The notes: generated from the sequence alone by a model not told the origin. A DNA stretch of 24,267 nt from Nitrospirota bacterium (GCA_020028195.1 JAHWYE010000003.1:1-24267); one strand, 5' to 3'; counted from the stretch's first letter, positions 14,626 to 22,166 are shown. A program made the numbers and translations.

Positions 14626-17055
14626 TCAGACTTCCGCCATCGCTTCTTCTTCGACGAACGCCGGCGCCCCATCCCTCATGACAACCTTTATCCTGCGGGC
14701 ATCCTTGAACCGACCCTTGATCAGCTCCTCGGAGAGTGGATCGCCGATAACCCTCTGAATGGTCCGACGCATCGGGCGAGCGCCGTACAACGGCTGATAG
14801 CCTTCCTGAATCAACCACTGTTTGACGTCGTCATTGATCTCGATCTGAACCCCGCGGTCCAGTAAGCGCACGTTCAGCTCCCTGAGCAGGATGTCCAGGA
14901 TACTGAACAGATGCTCCTTCTCGAGTTGATGGAAGACCACGACTTCGTCGATTCGGTTGAGGAACTCCGGGCTGAAGGCTCGCCGCAGCTCGGTCAACAC
15001 CTCATCCTTCATCCGCTGATTGTGCTCGCTCTGTTCGGTACGGTGAAATCCCAGCGAGACGCCCTTCTGGATCAGCTTGGTTCCCAGGTTGGAGGTCATG
15101 ATCACGACCGTGTTCTTGAAATCGACTTTTCGGCCCAAACTGTCGGTCAGCACGCCATCGTCCAGCACCTGGAGCAGCACGTTGAAGACATCGGGATGGG
15201 CCTTCTCAATTTCATCAAACAACACCACCGAGTAGGGACGCCGACGGACCTTTTCGGTCAACTGTCCGCCTTCCTCGTACCCGACGTATCCAGGGGGCGC
15301 TCCGAACAGACGCGAGCTGGTGAACTTTTCCTGGTACTCCGACATGTCGATGCGAACCAGGGCGTCCTCTGTGTTGAAGAGGAATTCCGCCAGGGCTCGG
15401 GCCAGTTCCGTCTTCCCGACCCCGGTGGGGCCCAGGAAGATAAACGACCCGATCGGCTTCTTGGCCTCCTTCAGCCCGGCGCGGGACCGGCGGATCGCTC
15501 GACACACAGCCGAGATGGCCTCATCCTGCCCGACAATTCGCCTATGGAGAAATTCCTCCATGCGGAGGAGTTTGTTGGATTCCTCTTCCTCCAGTTTGAA
15601 GAGCGGAATGCCGGTCATTTTCGAAACCACGTAGGCCACGTCTTCTTTCGTGATCACCGGCTTGTGCTTTTCCTGGTTCTTCTTCCACTCTCGCTTGGAC
15701 TCATCCAGCAGTTTCCGCAGACGCTCCTCTTCCTCGCGGAATCTGACCGCTTCTTCGAAGTTCTGCGTGGAAATGGCGAGCTCTTTCTCGCGGGAGATTT
15801 TCTTGAGCTCTTGTTCGAGTGCCTTGAGTTCTCCCGGCAGCGCGTAGGTTTGCAGCTTGGCCCTGGATCCCGTCTCGTCGATCAAATCGATCGCCTTATC
15901 GGGCAGGAACCGATCGGTGATGTAGCGGTCCGAGAGTTTGACGGCTTCACTGATCGCTTCCTCGGTGATCTCCACGCCATGGTGCTCTTCATATCGGTCT
16001 CGCAGCCCTTGAATGATGCGGACTGTTTCCTCAATGGTCGGCGGCTGCACGTAAATGGGCTGAAACCGCCGTTTTAACGCGCCGTCCTTTTCGATGTGCT
16101 TCCGGTACTCATCCAATGTCGTGGCGCCGATGCACTGGATCTCGCCGCGAGACAGGGCGGGCTTCAGCATATTCGACGCATCAATCGACCCTTCCGCGGC
16201 CCCGGCCCCCACAAGGGTATGGAGCTCGTCGATAAAGATGATCACGTTCCCCGCCTGCGTGATCTCCTTCATCACGACCTTGAGCCGCTCTTCAAACTGC
16301 CCGCGATATTTCGTCCCGGCGACCAGCGATCCCAGATCCAACGCAATCACCCGTCGGGATAATAGATTGTCGGGCACTTCCGACATGACGATCCGTTGGG
16401 CCAAGCCTTCCACAATCGCGGTCTTCCCGACGCCGGATTCGCCGATCAGCACCGGGTTGTTCTTGGTTCGGCGGCTGAGAATCTGGAGCACCCGCTCGAT
16501 TTCGTCCATCCGGCCGATGACCGGATCCAACTGGCCTTCCTGGGCAAGCTGGGTCAAGTCCCGACCAAACTCGTCGAGTGCCGGGGTATTGCTCTTCCGA
16601 TCACGTTCACGCGGTGCGGACTTCCGCAGGAACGTGACCGTCAATTGCCGCGCGGTCAGGAGGTTCGCCCCAAGGCTCCGGAGGATTTTTCCGCCGATTC
16701 CTTCTTCCTCTCGCAAGAGACCGAGCAAGAGGTGTTCGCTCCCGATATGGTTGTGGCCCAGTAACCGGGCTTCTTCGACTCCGTATTCGATTACTTTCTT
16801 GACGCGCGGGCTGAACGGGATTTCACCAAAGGTCATTGTGGTCCCGCCCCCAGGGAGATTGCGCTCGATTTCGAGCCGAATCTGCTCCGAGGACAGCCCC
16901 ATCTTCTTGATGATCATGAGCGCGATGCCGTCCGACTCGCGGAGAATGGCAAGGACCAAGTGCTCCGTCCCCAGATAGTCATTCTGGTGACGTTCCGCCT
17001 CTTCTCTCGCTAGGATGATGATCTTGCGACCCTTATCCGTGAATCGTTCGAACAT
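14626..17055 (-). CDS. clpC: ATP-dependent Clp protease ATPase subunit ClpC
   Basis: ClpC is a hexameric AAA+ unfoldase that feeds proteins to ClpP. The 809-residue protein has two N-terminal Clp repeats (about 1-145), Walker A GESGVGKT at 205-212, Walker B IIFIDELH at 272-279, a coiled-coil M/UVR-type segment around 407-460, a second Walker A GPTGVGKT at 542-549, and VVLFDEIEK at 610-618. An LGF tripeptide at 668-670 sits where ClpP-binding loops occur, supporting a proteolytic rather than disaggregase role. The ATG at 17055 follows a near-perfect ribosome site (AAAGGAGG, 4 bases away). It has its own strong promoter at 17126-17154 and a hairpin terminator, so it is probably monocistronic. 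No CIRCE or CtsR-like repeat is seen upstream. Confidence 0.97.
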   Translation of the reverse strand: MFERFTDKGRKIIILAREEAERHQNDYLGTEHLVLAILRESDGIALMIIKKMGLSSEQIRLEIERNLPGGGTTMTFGEIPFSPRVKKVIEYGVEEARLLGHNHIGSEHLLLGLLREEEGIGGKILRSLGANLLTARQLTVTFLRKSAPRERDRKSNTPALDEFGRDLTQLAQEGQLDPVIGRMDEIERVLQILSRRTKNNPVLIGESGVGKTAIVEGLAQRIVMSEVPDNLLSRRVIALDLGSLVAGTKYRGQFEERLKVVMKEITQAGNVIIFIDELHTLVGAGAAEGSIDASNMLKPALSRGEIQCIGATTLDEYRKHIEKDGALKRRFQPIYVQPPTIEETVRIIQGLRDRYEEHHGVEITEEAISEAVKLSDRYITDRFLPDKAIDLIDETGSRAKLQTYALPGELKALEQELKKISREKELAISTQNFEEAVRFREEEERLRKLLDESKREWKKNQEKHKPVITKEDVAYVVSKMTGIPLFKLEEEESNKLLRMEEFLHRRIVGQDEAISAVCRAIRRSRAGLKEAKKPIGSFIFLGPTGVGKTELARALAEFLFNTEDALVRIDMSEYQEKFTSSRLFGAPPGYVGYEEGGQLTEKVRRRPYSVVLFDEIEKAHPDVFNVLLQVLDDGVLTDSLGRKVDFKNTVVIMTSNLGTKLIQKGVSLGFHRTEQSEHNQRMKDEVLTELRRAFSPEFLNRIDEVVVFHQLEKEHLFSILDILLRELNVRLLDRGVQIEINDDVKQWLIQEGYQPLYGARPMRRTIQRVIGDPLSEELIKGRFKDARRIKVVMRDGAPAFVEEEAMAEV

Positions 17056-17125
17056 CCTTCCTCCTTTGGTTCACCAGCAAGTCACCGGCACCGAACCGAG
17101 GGAACTCTTCGAAAATGTTGGTCTA

Positions 17126-17154
17126 ATTGTAACGACCAGCGTGCGCTCTGTCAA
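17126..17154 (-). promoter_or_regulatory. Strong sigma70-type promoter for clpC
   Basis: On the minus strand TTGACA (17149-17154) and TACAAT (17126-17131) are separated by exactly 17 bases, 11 of 12 positions matching consensus. The predicted start near 17119 gives a leader of about 64 bases with the AAAGGAGG ribosome site. It is divergent from the nadK promoter about 90 bases away. Confidence 0.82.
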
Positions 17155-17239
17155 GACCTACAGCCTGCTGTGTGCCACAAAATCCACATTGGTTCCGTCG
17201 CACGTCCATCTGGGAGGATGGTAGAGGGCAGCAGGTTCG

Positions 17240-17269
17240 TTGACAAGAAAAGAATCCTGCCGATACAAT
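17240..17269 (+). promoter_or_regulatory. Strong sigma70-type promoter for nadK
   Basis: TTGACA (17240-17245) and TACAAT (17264-17269) are separated by 18 bases. The predicted start near 17276 leaves a leader of about 48 bases. This shows that the in-frame TTG at 17240, inside the -35 box, is not the nadK start. Confidence 0.8.
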
Positions 17270-17323
17270 CCCTCTCCACCGCGTGGCGTGAGGCTGTGGC
17301 TGTCCACTGGGGTTCGGTTGTTC

Positions 17324-18178
17324 ATGAAAACCATCGGTATCCTGACTAAGCCCAAGTTTCCCGACGTCAAACACATTCTCAAAGAATTAGTGATCTGGTT
17401 GCGAGAGCGCCAGAAAGAGGTGGTGCTTGACGGGAAAACGGCGGCCCTCATCGGCGAAGGCACAAATTACCAGAAAACCCAGATCGCGGCGCTTTCCGAT
17501 ATGATCCTGGTATTGGGCGGCGACGGGACCATGTTGAATGCCGCGCGGCTCGTCGAGGAGCGCACCGTCCCGATTCTCGGAGTCAACATGGGCGGACTCG
17601 GGTTCCTCACCGAGGTGAGTCTTGAGGAGCTCTATCCAACGCTCGAAAAAGTCTTTGTGCAGGACTATGTGCTCGAGGAGCGATTGATGCTCCGTGCCAG
17701 AATTCATCGCCATGGTGAGCACATGGCGCACGCGACGGTGCTCAACGACGTGGTGGTCAGTAAAGGCACACTGGCGCGCATGATTGAGATTCAAATCTCA
17801 ATCGATGAGCAGTTCGTCACCAACCTGCGCGGGGACGGTCTGATCGTCTCCACCCCGACCGGCTCCACGGCCTACTCGCTTTCCGCCGGAGGGCCGATCA
17901 TCGCTCCGTCGGTCCAGGCGCTGATTCTCACCCCGATTTGCCCTCACACGCTGACGCATCGCCCGCTCCTGGTTCCCAGCGGAGTTGCGGTCGAGGTCAC
18001 CTTGACCGGCATGGACGAGGGTGCCATGGCCACCTTTGATGGGCAGGTCGGTGTCGCAATCACCCAGGGCGATACCGTGACCGTGCGCGTGTCCGATCAT
18101 CGGACACAGCTCATCCGGTTTCCGGACCGGACGTATTATGATGTCTTACGAAGAAAGCTGAAGTGGGGAGACGGCTAG
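17324..18178 (+). CDS. nadK: NAD kinase
   Basis: NadK phosphorylates NAD+ to NADP+, the only route to NADP in most bacteria. The 284-residue protein opens MKTIGILTKPK, has the catalytic GGDGT at 65-69 in LVLGGDGTMLNAAR, GVNMGGLGFLTE near 86-97, LNDVVVSKG, and the NAD-binding GDGLIVSTPTGSTAYSLSAGG. The ATG at 17324 is chosen because it lies just downstream of a strong promoter and matches the family N-terminus; its ribosome site is weak. It is divergent from clpC. The stop codon shares CTAG with the stop of the convergent FprA-like reductase, which itself is likely to be NADP-dependent, so the pairing is functionally sensible. Confidence 0.96.
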   Translation: MKTIGILTKPKFPDVKHILKELVIWLRERQKEVVLDGKTAALIGEGTNYQKTQIAALSDMILVLGGDGTMLNAARLVEERTVPILGVNMGGLGFLTEVSLEELYPTLEKVFVQDYVLEERLMLRARIHRHGEHMAHATVLNDVVVSKGTLARMIEIQISIDEQFVTNLRGDGLIVSTPTGSTAYSLSAGGPIIAPSVQALILTPICPHTLTHRPLLVPSGVAVEVTLTGMDEGAMATFDGQVGVAITQGDTVTVRVSDHRTQLIRFPDRTYYDVLRRKLKWGDG

Positions 18179-19569
18179 CGCGTGGCGGGGGCGCTTGAAC
18201 TGGCGCGCCTGCGTTGAATCAGCTCAACCATCTTCTCGTTTGAGGAAAACTTGAATTCGCCGATACAGTCCTGGGTCCCGCCCTGTTCCTTCTCAATCGC
18301 CTCCAAGACGCGGAGGCTCTCGATGTCCATCGTCTGTCTTCGCCGCTCCGTCAATAACGCGCGAAGGCGGTACAGGACCGCATCAATCTCGGCACGCTCG
18401 CGCACAGGCTGGGATTCCAGGTAGCGCAGGAGCACCTCGGTACACCATTCGCCGTCGCGCTTCGCGATCCCGACCAAGCCTTCGCTCGCCTTCCGAGCCC
18501 ACCCTGTCAGAAAGACACCCTCGATAACTTTTCCGGAGGCCTCGTCGTAGGCCTGGAAGAGCGCATCATCAGGGTCGTTGCCCGTCAGAGCAGGGTTAGT
18601 GACAAACACGCCGTTTTTGTAGGGCAAGCCGACAGTCTCGTCGACCCTGTCCCCCACGGCAAACACCACGCTGTCGCATGGAAACTCGTAGAACTGCTTC
18701 AGCCCGACCGCCGCAAAGTCCTGTCCCTTGGGCTCGAGTTTCGTTTCTTCAATCTCCAGGGCCCGCACGCGATTCTGTCCATCAGTGAGCACCCGACGCG
18801 GGGATGCGAGGAATCGGAATCCCATTCTGGTCTGGCTCACCCGCGGCTCGCATTTCGTGAATTCGTCCGTCATCCCCTTGAGAATCTCATCCGGATTCTG
18901 CCCCACGGCCTCCAGACGAGGACGGATGCGGGCGAACTCCTTGGCCAACGCCTGCTGGTCAATGTTAGCGCAGATGGCGCGAATCTCTTTCGGATTGTAC
19001 TTGCGTTCTGCAGGGCCGCGTCTGGCAATCGCGGTCACCTCGTCCACCTGCTTGAACCGCACGAGCCAGTGCGAAATGTCCACCATCACATCGCCCACCC
19101 CGATAATGGCTACCCGCCGCCCCATCTCAAATGGCTGCTCGCCGAAGCCGGGGAGCCGATTAAAATGATAGACGACGTCCTTCGCATGGTAGACGCCGAT
19201 CGCTGAGTCCCCCTCCACGCCGATGGTCTTCGTTCCCTGGGCGCCGGTTGCGAAGACCAGCGCGCTGATCCCCAGGTTTCGAAGTTCGTTCACGGTGATG
19301 TCTTTGTCGGTCCCGACGGTCACATTTCCAAAATAGTGCACGTTTGGGCGTTCCAGAATGTCCCAGTAGGACTTCCGGAGCCCTCCGCGCAGCTTGAGCT
19401 TGCTCGGAAAAATGCCATACTCAGCCAAGCCGCCGAATTTGATGTCTCGATTCAGAATGACCACCTCATGGCCAGCCTTGGACAGCAGGTTCGCCACGGC
19501 CATTCCAGCAGGGCCTGCCCCAATCACGATGATCAGGTGTGTCCGTTGACTGCCTGTCACCGAGCCCAT
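18175..19569 (-). CDS. FprA-like ferredoxin-NADP+ reductase (adrenodoxin-reductase family)
   Basis: The 464-residue flavoprotein has an FAD-binding GAGPAGMAVANLL at 17-29, a GGLAEYGIFPSKLKLRGG segment, a second nucleotide motif GVGDVMVDISHWLV, and an ARRGPAERKYNPKEIRA segment with the Arg pair that usually binds the NADP 2'-phosphate. The C-terminal GVFLTGWARKASEGLVGIAKRD motif matches FprA and adrenodoxin reductases. It probably exchanges electrons between ferredoxin and NADP(H) in the cytosol. In a reverse-TCA organism reduced ferredoxin drives carbon fixation, so a role there is possible but inferred. The ATG at 19569 has GAGG ten bases upstream. It has its own promoter at 19642-19669 with a cluster of ATGACC half-sites behind it, so it seems regulated separately from fumC. 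An alternative is a glutamate-synthase-beta-like oxidoreductase. Confidence 0.8.
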   Translation of the reverse strand: MGSVTGSQRTHLIIVIGAGPAGMAVANLLSKAGHEVVILNRDIKFGGLAEYGIFPSKLKLRGGLRKSYWDILERPNVHYFGNVTVGTDKDITVNELRNLGISALVFATGAQGTKTIGVEGDSAIGVYHAKDVVYHFNRLPGFGEQPFEMGRRVAIIGVGDVMVDISHWLVRFKQVDEVTAIARRGPAERKYNPKEIRAICANIDQQALAKEFARIRPRLEAVGQNPDEILKGMTDEFTKCEPRVSQTRMGFRFLASPRRVLTDGQNRVRALEIEETKLEPKGQDFAAVGLKQFYEFPCDSVVFAVGDRVDETVGLPYKNGVFVTNPALTGNDPDDALFQAYDEASGKVIEGVFLTGWARKASEGLVGIAKRDGEWCTEVLLRYLESQPVRERAEIDAVLYRLRALLTERRRQTMDIESLRVLEAIEKEQGGTQDCIGEFKFSSNEKMVELIQRRRASSSAPATR

Positions 19570-19641
19570 CGGACTTGTTCCTCGTTCTTCTGAGTAGAAG
19601 ATCGGAGCTTATGCACCGGAAGTCCACAAATTTCCGCGGAC

Positions 19642-19669
19642 TTTAGCACAGGCCAGGGCGGGTTGTCAA
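19642..19669 (-). promoter_or_regulatory. Promoter of the FprA-like reductase gene
   Basis: On the minus strand a perfect TTGACA (19664-19669) is followed after 16 bases by GCTAAA (19642-19647), preceded by TG as in extended -10 elements. The -10 match is weak (3 of 6), as expected for an activator-dependent promoter. The predicted start is near 19635. Confidence 0.55.
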
Positions 19670-19670
19670 A

Positions 19671-19713
19671 ATGACCGGTCATCAGGCAATGACCTTATTC
19701 GGGCTCTGGTCAT
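19671..19713. promoter_or_regulatory. Cluster of four ATGACC/GGTCAT half-sites (putative operator)
   Basis: A perfect 12-base palindrome ATGACCGGTCAT occupies 19671-19682. A second ATGACC at 19689-19694 and an inverted GGTCAT at 19708-19713 follow. All four lie just upstream of the -35 box of the reductase promoter, and the palindrome centre is about 41 bases from the predicted start, a classical activator position. No binding protein can be named. Confidence 0.55.
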
Positions 19714-19726
19714 GCGGCAGGTGCAG

Positions 19727-19756
19727 CAGCCGAGCCGGAGCGATTCGGCTCAGCCG
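19727..19756 (-). other. GC-rich stem-loop downstream of fumC
   Basis: In minus-strand RNA, CGGCUGAGCCG pairs with CGGCUCGGCUG over 11 positions including three G-U wobbles, around an 8-base loop. It lies about 55 bases after the fumC stop. The plus-strand version is interrupted by mismatches. No T-run follows, so it may stabilise the mRNA 3' end or mark a Rho-dependent end rather than be an intrinsic terminator. Confidence 0.35.
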
Positions 19757-19812
19757 ATCAGGTGAGAACGTCTCCAGATAGCGAGTTTGCGGAGCTGCCC
19801 CAATAAGCCTGT

Positions 19813-21306
19813 CTATCGCTTGCGGGTGCCCTCGTCTGATCCTGTCATACGCCACGGGTCTAACAGCGCATTCAGCCGATCCTCCGGTAGGACATGCTGG
19901 CTCCGGGCCACCTCACGGACGGTCTTGCCGGTCCGGTGGGCTTCCTTGGCGATTTTCGCCGCGGCATCGTACCCGATCTCCGGCACCAGGGCGGTACACA
20001 TGGCGAGGCTCTGTTCAATGGAGTTCCGGCACCGCTCCACGTCCGCGGCAATTCCCTGGATACATCGTCTCGTGAAGTTCTCGGAGGCGCTGGCGAGCAG
20101 CTCGATGGACTGCAAAAGACTGTAGGCCATGACTGGCAGCATGACGATGAGTTCGAAATTTGCGGCTTGTCCTCCCACCATGATCGTGACATCGTTCCCC
20201 ATCACTTGCGCCGCGACCATGGTCACGGACTCGGCGATGACGGGATTGACCTTGCCGGGCATGATCGAGGACCCCGGCTGTGTCTCGGGCAGAAGGAGTT
20301 CTCCCAGCCCGCATCGCGGTCCTGACCCCAGCCATCGGATGTCATTCGCGATCTTCATCAAGCTGACGGCGACGGTGCGAAGTTCACCGCTGGCTTCGAC
20401 CAAGGAGTCCTGGGCAGACTGAGCCTCAAAGTGGTTCACCGCCTCTTTGAGCGGGCACCGGATTTCGCGGGACAACAGCTCGATGACGCGAGGCGCAAAA
20501 TCCGGGTGCGCGTTGAGACCTGTTCCGACCGCGGTGCCTCCCAACGCCACCTCGCTGAGCGCGGCCTGTGCCTGTCGGACTCGAACAAGCCCCAGTTCGA
20601 TCTGGCGGGCGTATCCGCCGAACTCCTGGCCAAGCCGAATCGGCGTGGCATCTTGCAGGTGCGTGCGGCCGATCTTGACGACCTGATCGAATTCACGTGC
20701 CTTTGCCGCCAAGGCACCGTGCAGATGTGTTAAGGCTGGCAGGAGTTGTCGCTGGATCATTTCCGCCGCGGCCACGTGAATAGCGGTTGGAATCACATCA
20801 TTGCTGGACTGACCCAGGTTGACATGATCGTTCGGGTGGACAAGTTTGCTCCCTCGTGCCCCGCCGAGGAGTTCAGCCGCCCGGTTGGCAATGACCTCAT
20901 TGGCATTCATATTAGTGGAGGTACCGGACCCAGTCTGGAAAATATCGACCGGAAATTCCGCATCCCAACGCCCCTCCACGACCTCCTTGCTTGCTTTCTT
21001 AATCGCGTCAGCCAGTTTCTTGTCCAGCAGCCCAAGCGACTCATTGACTGTGGCGGCGGCCCACTTGATTAACCCCAGCGCCCGAATGAAGGACCGCGGA
21101 AACCGGAGCCCGCTGATAGGAAAATTGTGAATTGCCCGCGCGGTCTGGATTCCGTAGTAGGCCTCCGCAGGCACCGCCAACTCTCCCATCGTGTCTTTCT
21201 CGATCCGCGACTCACCGGAACCGGGACGTCGGGCCTTCTCCTGCTGTGGGCCCCGCGCGCCTTTTGCTGTCTTTGTTCTTGTTGCCACGTTGTGCCCCTT
21301 GCTCAT
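19813..21306 (-). CDS. fumC: Class II fumarate hydratase FumC
   Basis: FumC interconverts fumarate and malate and is an iron-independent tetramer in the cytosol, serving the TCA cycle in either direction. From ATG 21306 it has 497 residues. The core begins at about residue 34 with RIEKDTMGELAVPAEAYYG, followed by FQTGSGTSTNMN, the catalytic THLQDATPIRLGQE around 215-228, and the family signature GSSIMPGKVNP at 345-355. The 33-residue N-terminal extension rich in Lys, Arg and Gly is absent from typical FumC (about 465 residues). Alternative starts are GTG 21288 (AGGGG upstream) and GTG 21348, immediately after the stop of the GYD gene. Cotranscription with that gene is likely. Downstream the FprA-like gene has its own promoter. 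An aspartase paralogue is unlikely given the fumarase-type signatures. Confidence 0.95.
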   Translation of the reverse strand: MSKGHNVATRTKTAKGARGPQQEKARRPGSGESRIEKDTMGELAVPAEAYYGIQTARAIHNFPISGLRFPRSFIRALGLIKWAAATVNESLGLLDKKLADAIKKASKEVVEGRWDAEFPVDIFQTGSGTSTNMNANEVIANRAAELLGGARGSKLVHPNDHVNLGQSSNDVIPTAIHVAAAEMIQRQLLPALTHLHGALAAKAREFDQVVKIGRTHLQDATPIRLGQEFGGYARQIELGLVRVRQAQAALSEVALGGTAVGTGLNAHPDFAPRVIELLSREIRCPLKEAVNHFEAQSAQDSLVEASGELRTVAVSLMKIANDIRWLGSGPRCGLGELLLPETQPGSSIMPGKVNPVIAESVTMVAAQVMGNDVTIMVGGQAANFELIVMLPVMAYSLLQSIELLASASENFTRRCIQGIAADVERCRNSIEQSLAMCTALVPEIGYDAAAKIAKEAHRTGKTVREVARSQHVLPEDRLNALLDPWRMTGSDEGTRKR

Positions 21307-21348
21307 CTCGTGGTCACCTGTGTTCTTCAGCAACGTGAGTGGTCCCAC

Positions 21349-21666
21349 TCATTTTCCCTTCGGTTTGTTACTCCAGACTTCTTTTAACAAATCCCGCCAT
21401 TCCCCTCTGGACACAGCCGGCATGGTCGTGATCTTGATGTGGCCAAGTGACGAATTGAGCACGGCCGCTTTCATCGCGGCTCGGTTATTCGGAAACTCCA
21501 GAATGGCCACGACATCGTACTCTCCAAGGCAGTAATAGGCGTCCAGCAGTCTTCCGCCCAAGGATTCGACGTTTCGCTGGACCTTCTCCGATCGGGCAAT
21601 ACCCTCTTGTTTCATGGTCGCAATCCCCTGCTCGGTAAACTTGACGAGGCTGACATAGACGGGCAT
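21349..21666 (-). CDS. GYD domain-containing protein
   Basis: This 105-residue cytosolic protein opens PVYVSLVKFTEQG and carries the family segment LGEYDVVAILEFPNNRAA near residues 47-64, then a KITTMPAVSRGEW stretch. GYD-domain proteins adopt a small alpha/beta fold resembling dimeric ferredoxin-like barrels; their function is unknown, and the repeated link to metabolic genes is only circumstantial. The ATG at 21666 has a near-perfect ribosome site (AAAGGAGG, 5 bases away), suggesting high translation. The stop is 42 bases before the chosen fumC start, so the two probably form an operon. A weak promoter candidate lies at 21727-21755. Confidence 0.85.
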   Translation of the reverse strand: MPVYVSLVKFTEQGIATMKQEGIARSEKVQRNVESLGGRLLDAYYCLGEYDVVAILEFPNNRAAMKAAVLNSSLGHIKITTMPAVSRGEWRDLLKEVWSNKPKGK

Positions 21667-21726
21667 GGAGGCCTCCTTTCGGATTAGGGAATGAGGGAGA
21701 ACCGCACGTTGTCGTTGGCGGGGGCC

Positions 21727-21755
21727 ATCTTAATCCATCGTGCTCGTGGGTACAA
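21727..21755 (-). promoter_or_regulatory. Candidate promoter for the GYD-fumC pair
   Basis: On the minus strand TTGTAC (21750-21755) and TAAGAT (21727-21732) are separated by 17 bases, matching consensus at 3 and 4 of 6 positions. It is the best candidate in the 171-base divergent gap but is not strong. Confidence 0.38.
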
Positions 21756-21788
21756 GGCCCTTCTGGTCGCTTTCTGTCCGATCGCGCG

Positions 21789-21817
21789 TTGACAGCTCAG
21801 CCCATGCGGGCTATCGT
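21789..21817 (+). promoter_or_regulatory. Promoter for the 81-residue protein gene
   Basis: A perfect TTGACA (21789-21794) and TATCGT (21812-21817) are separated by exactly 17 bases. The predicted start near 21824 leaves about 14 bases of leader, almost all occupied by the GGAGAGG ribosome site. Confidence 0.65.
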
Positions 21818-21837
21818 TTCGACCACTGGAGAGGCCA

Positions 21838-22083
21838 ATGGCGCGCGCAAGCAACGTGCTGGTGGAAGCCTATGCGGGATATAAAGGCGAGGAGACTCCG
21901 CGTGCCTTTGTCTACGATGGAATACGGTATGAAGTACGAGAGGTCATCCAGCGGTGGTATACAGACCGCCACAGCTATTTCAAATTGTTCGCGGACGACG
22001 GCCACCGGTATGTCCTTCGATACGATGGGGATGAACAGATCTGGGAACTCGTGATGCGTGAAGAGACAGCGCTCGATGAGTAA
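21838..22083 (+). CDS. Small conserved-looking protein of unknown function
   Basis: I do not recognise a named family. The 81-residue product has no signal peptide or membrane segment. It is rich in aromatic and acidic residues (AFVYDGIRYEVREVIQRWY, YFKLFADDGHRYVLRYDG, IWELVMR), a pattern of alternating beta strands suggesting a small SH3-like barrel. It faintly recalls DUF6504-type proteins, but this is not a firm assignment. The ATG at 21838 follows GGAGAGG and a good promoter at 21789-21817, so it is very probably a real, independently transcribed gene. It is divergent from the GYD-fumC operon and convergent with gltA. Codon use looks like its neighbours. Confidence 0.75.
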   Translation: MARASNVLVEAYAGYKGEETPRAFVYDGIRYEVREVIQRWYTDRHSYFKLFADDGHRYVLRYDGDEQIWELVMREETALDE

Positions 22084-22085
22084 GA

Positions 22086-22164
22086 GGCTCGTACAGCTTC
22101 CTTCGTCTGATCGTATAATGATGGGGTCCGCTCCACTTGGTGCGGGACATCGGGCGTGCGAGCC
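22086..22164 (+). other. Structured convergent intergenic segment
   Basis: GGCTCGTAC (22086-22094) can pair with GTGCGAGCC (22156-22164) over nine positions, one of them a U-G wobble on plus-strand RNA. The enclosed segment holds a smaller bulged hairpin (22126-22131 with 22142-22148). The fold fills the 83-base gap between the 81-residue gene and gltA almost exactly. It has no T-run, so it may be a 3'-end structure rather than an intrinsic terminator. Confidence 0.35.
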
Positions 22165-22166
22165 AG

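Noticed and set aside
14911..16978. Long plus-strand open frames (388 and 294 codons) opposite clpC
   Set aside because: They are antisense shadows of a highly conserved, complete ClpC, with no ribosome sites or recognisable domains; high GC makes such frames common.
22114..22119. Perfect TATAAT on the plus strand in the gap before gltA
   Set aside because: No acceptable -35 box lies 15-19 bases upstream, and transcription would run antisense into gltA. A chance match or minor antisense start cannot be excluded.
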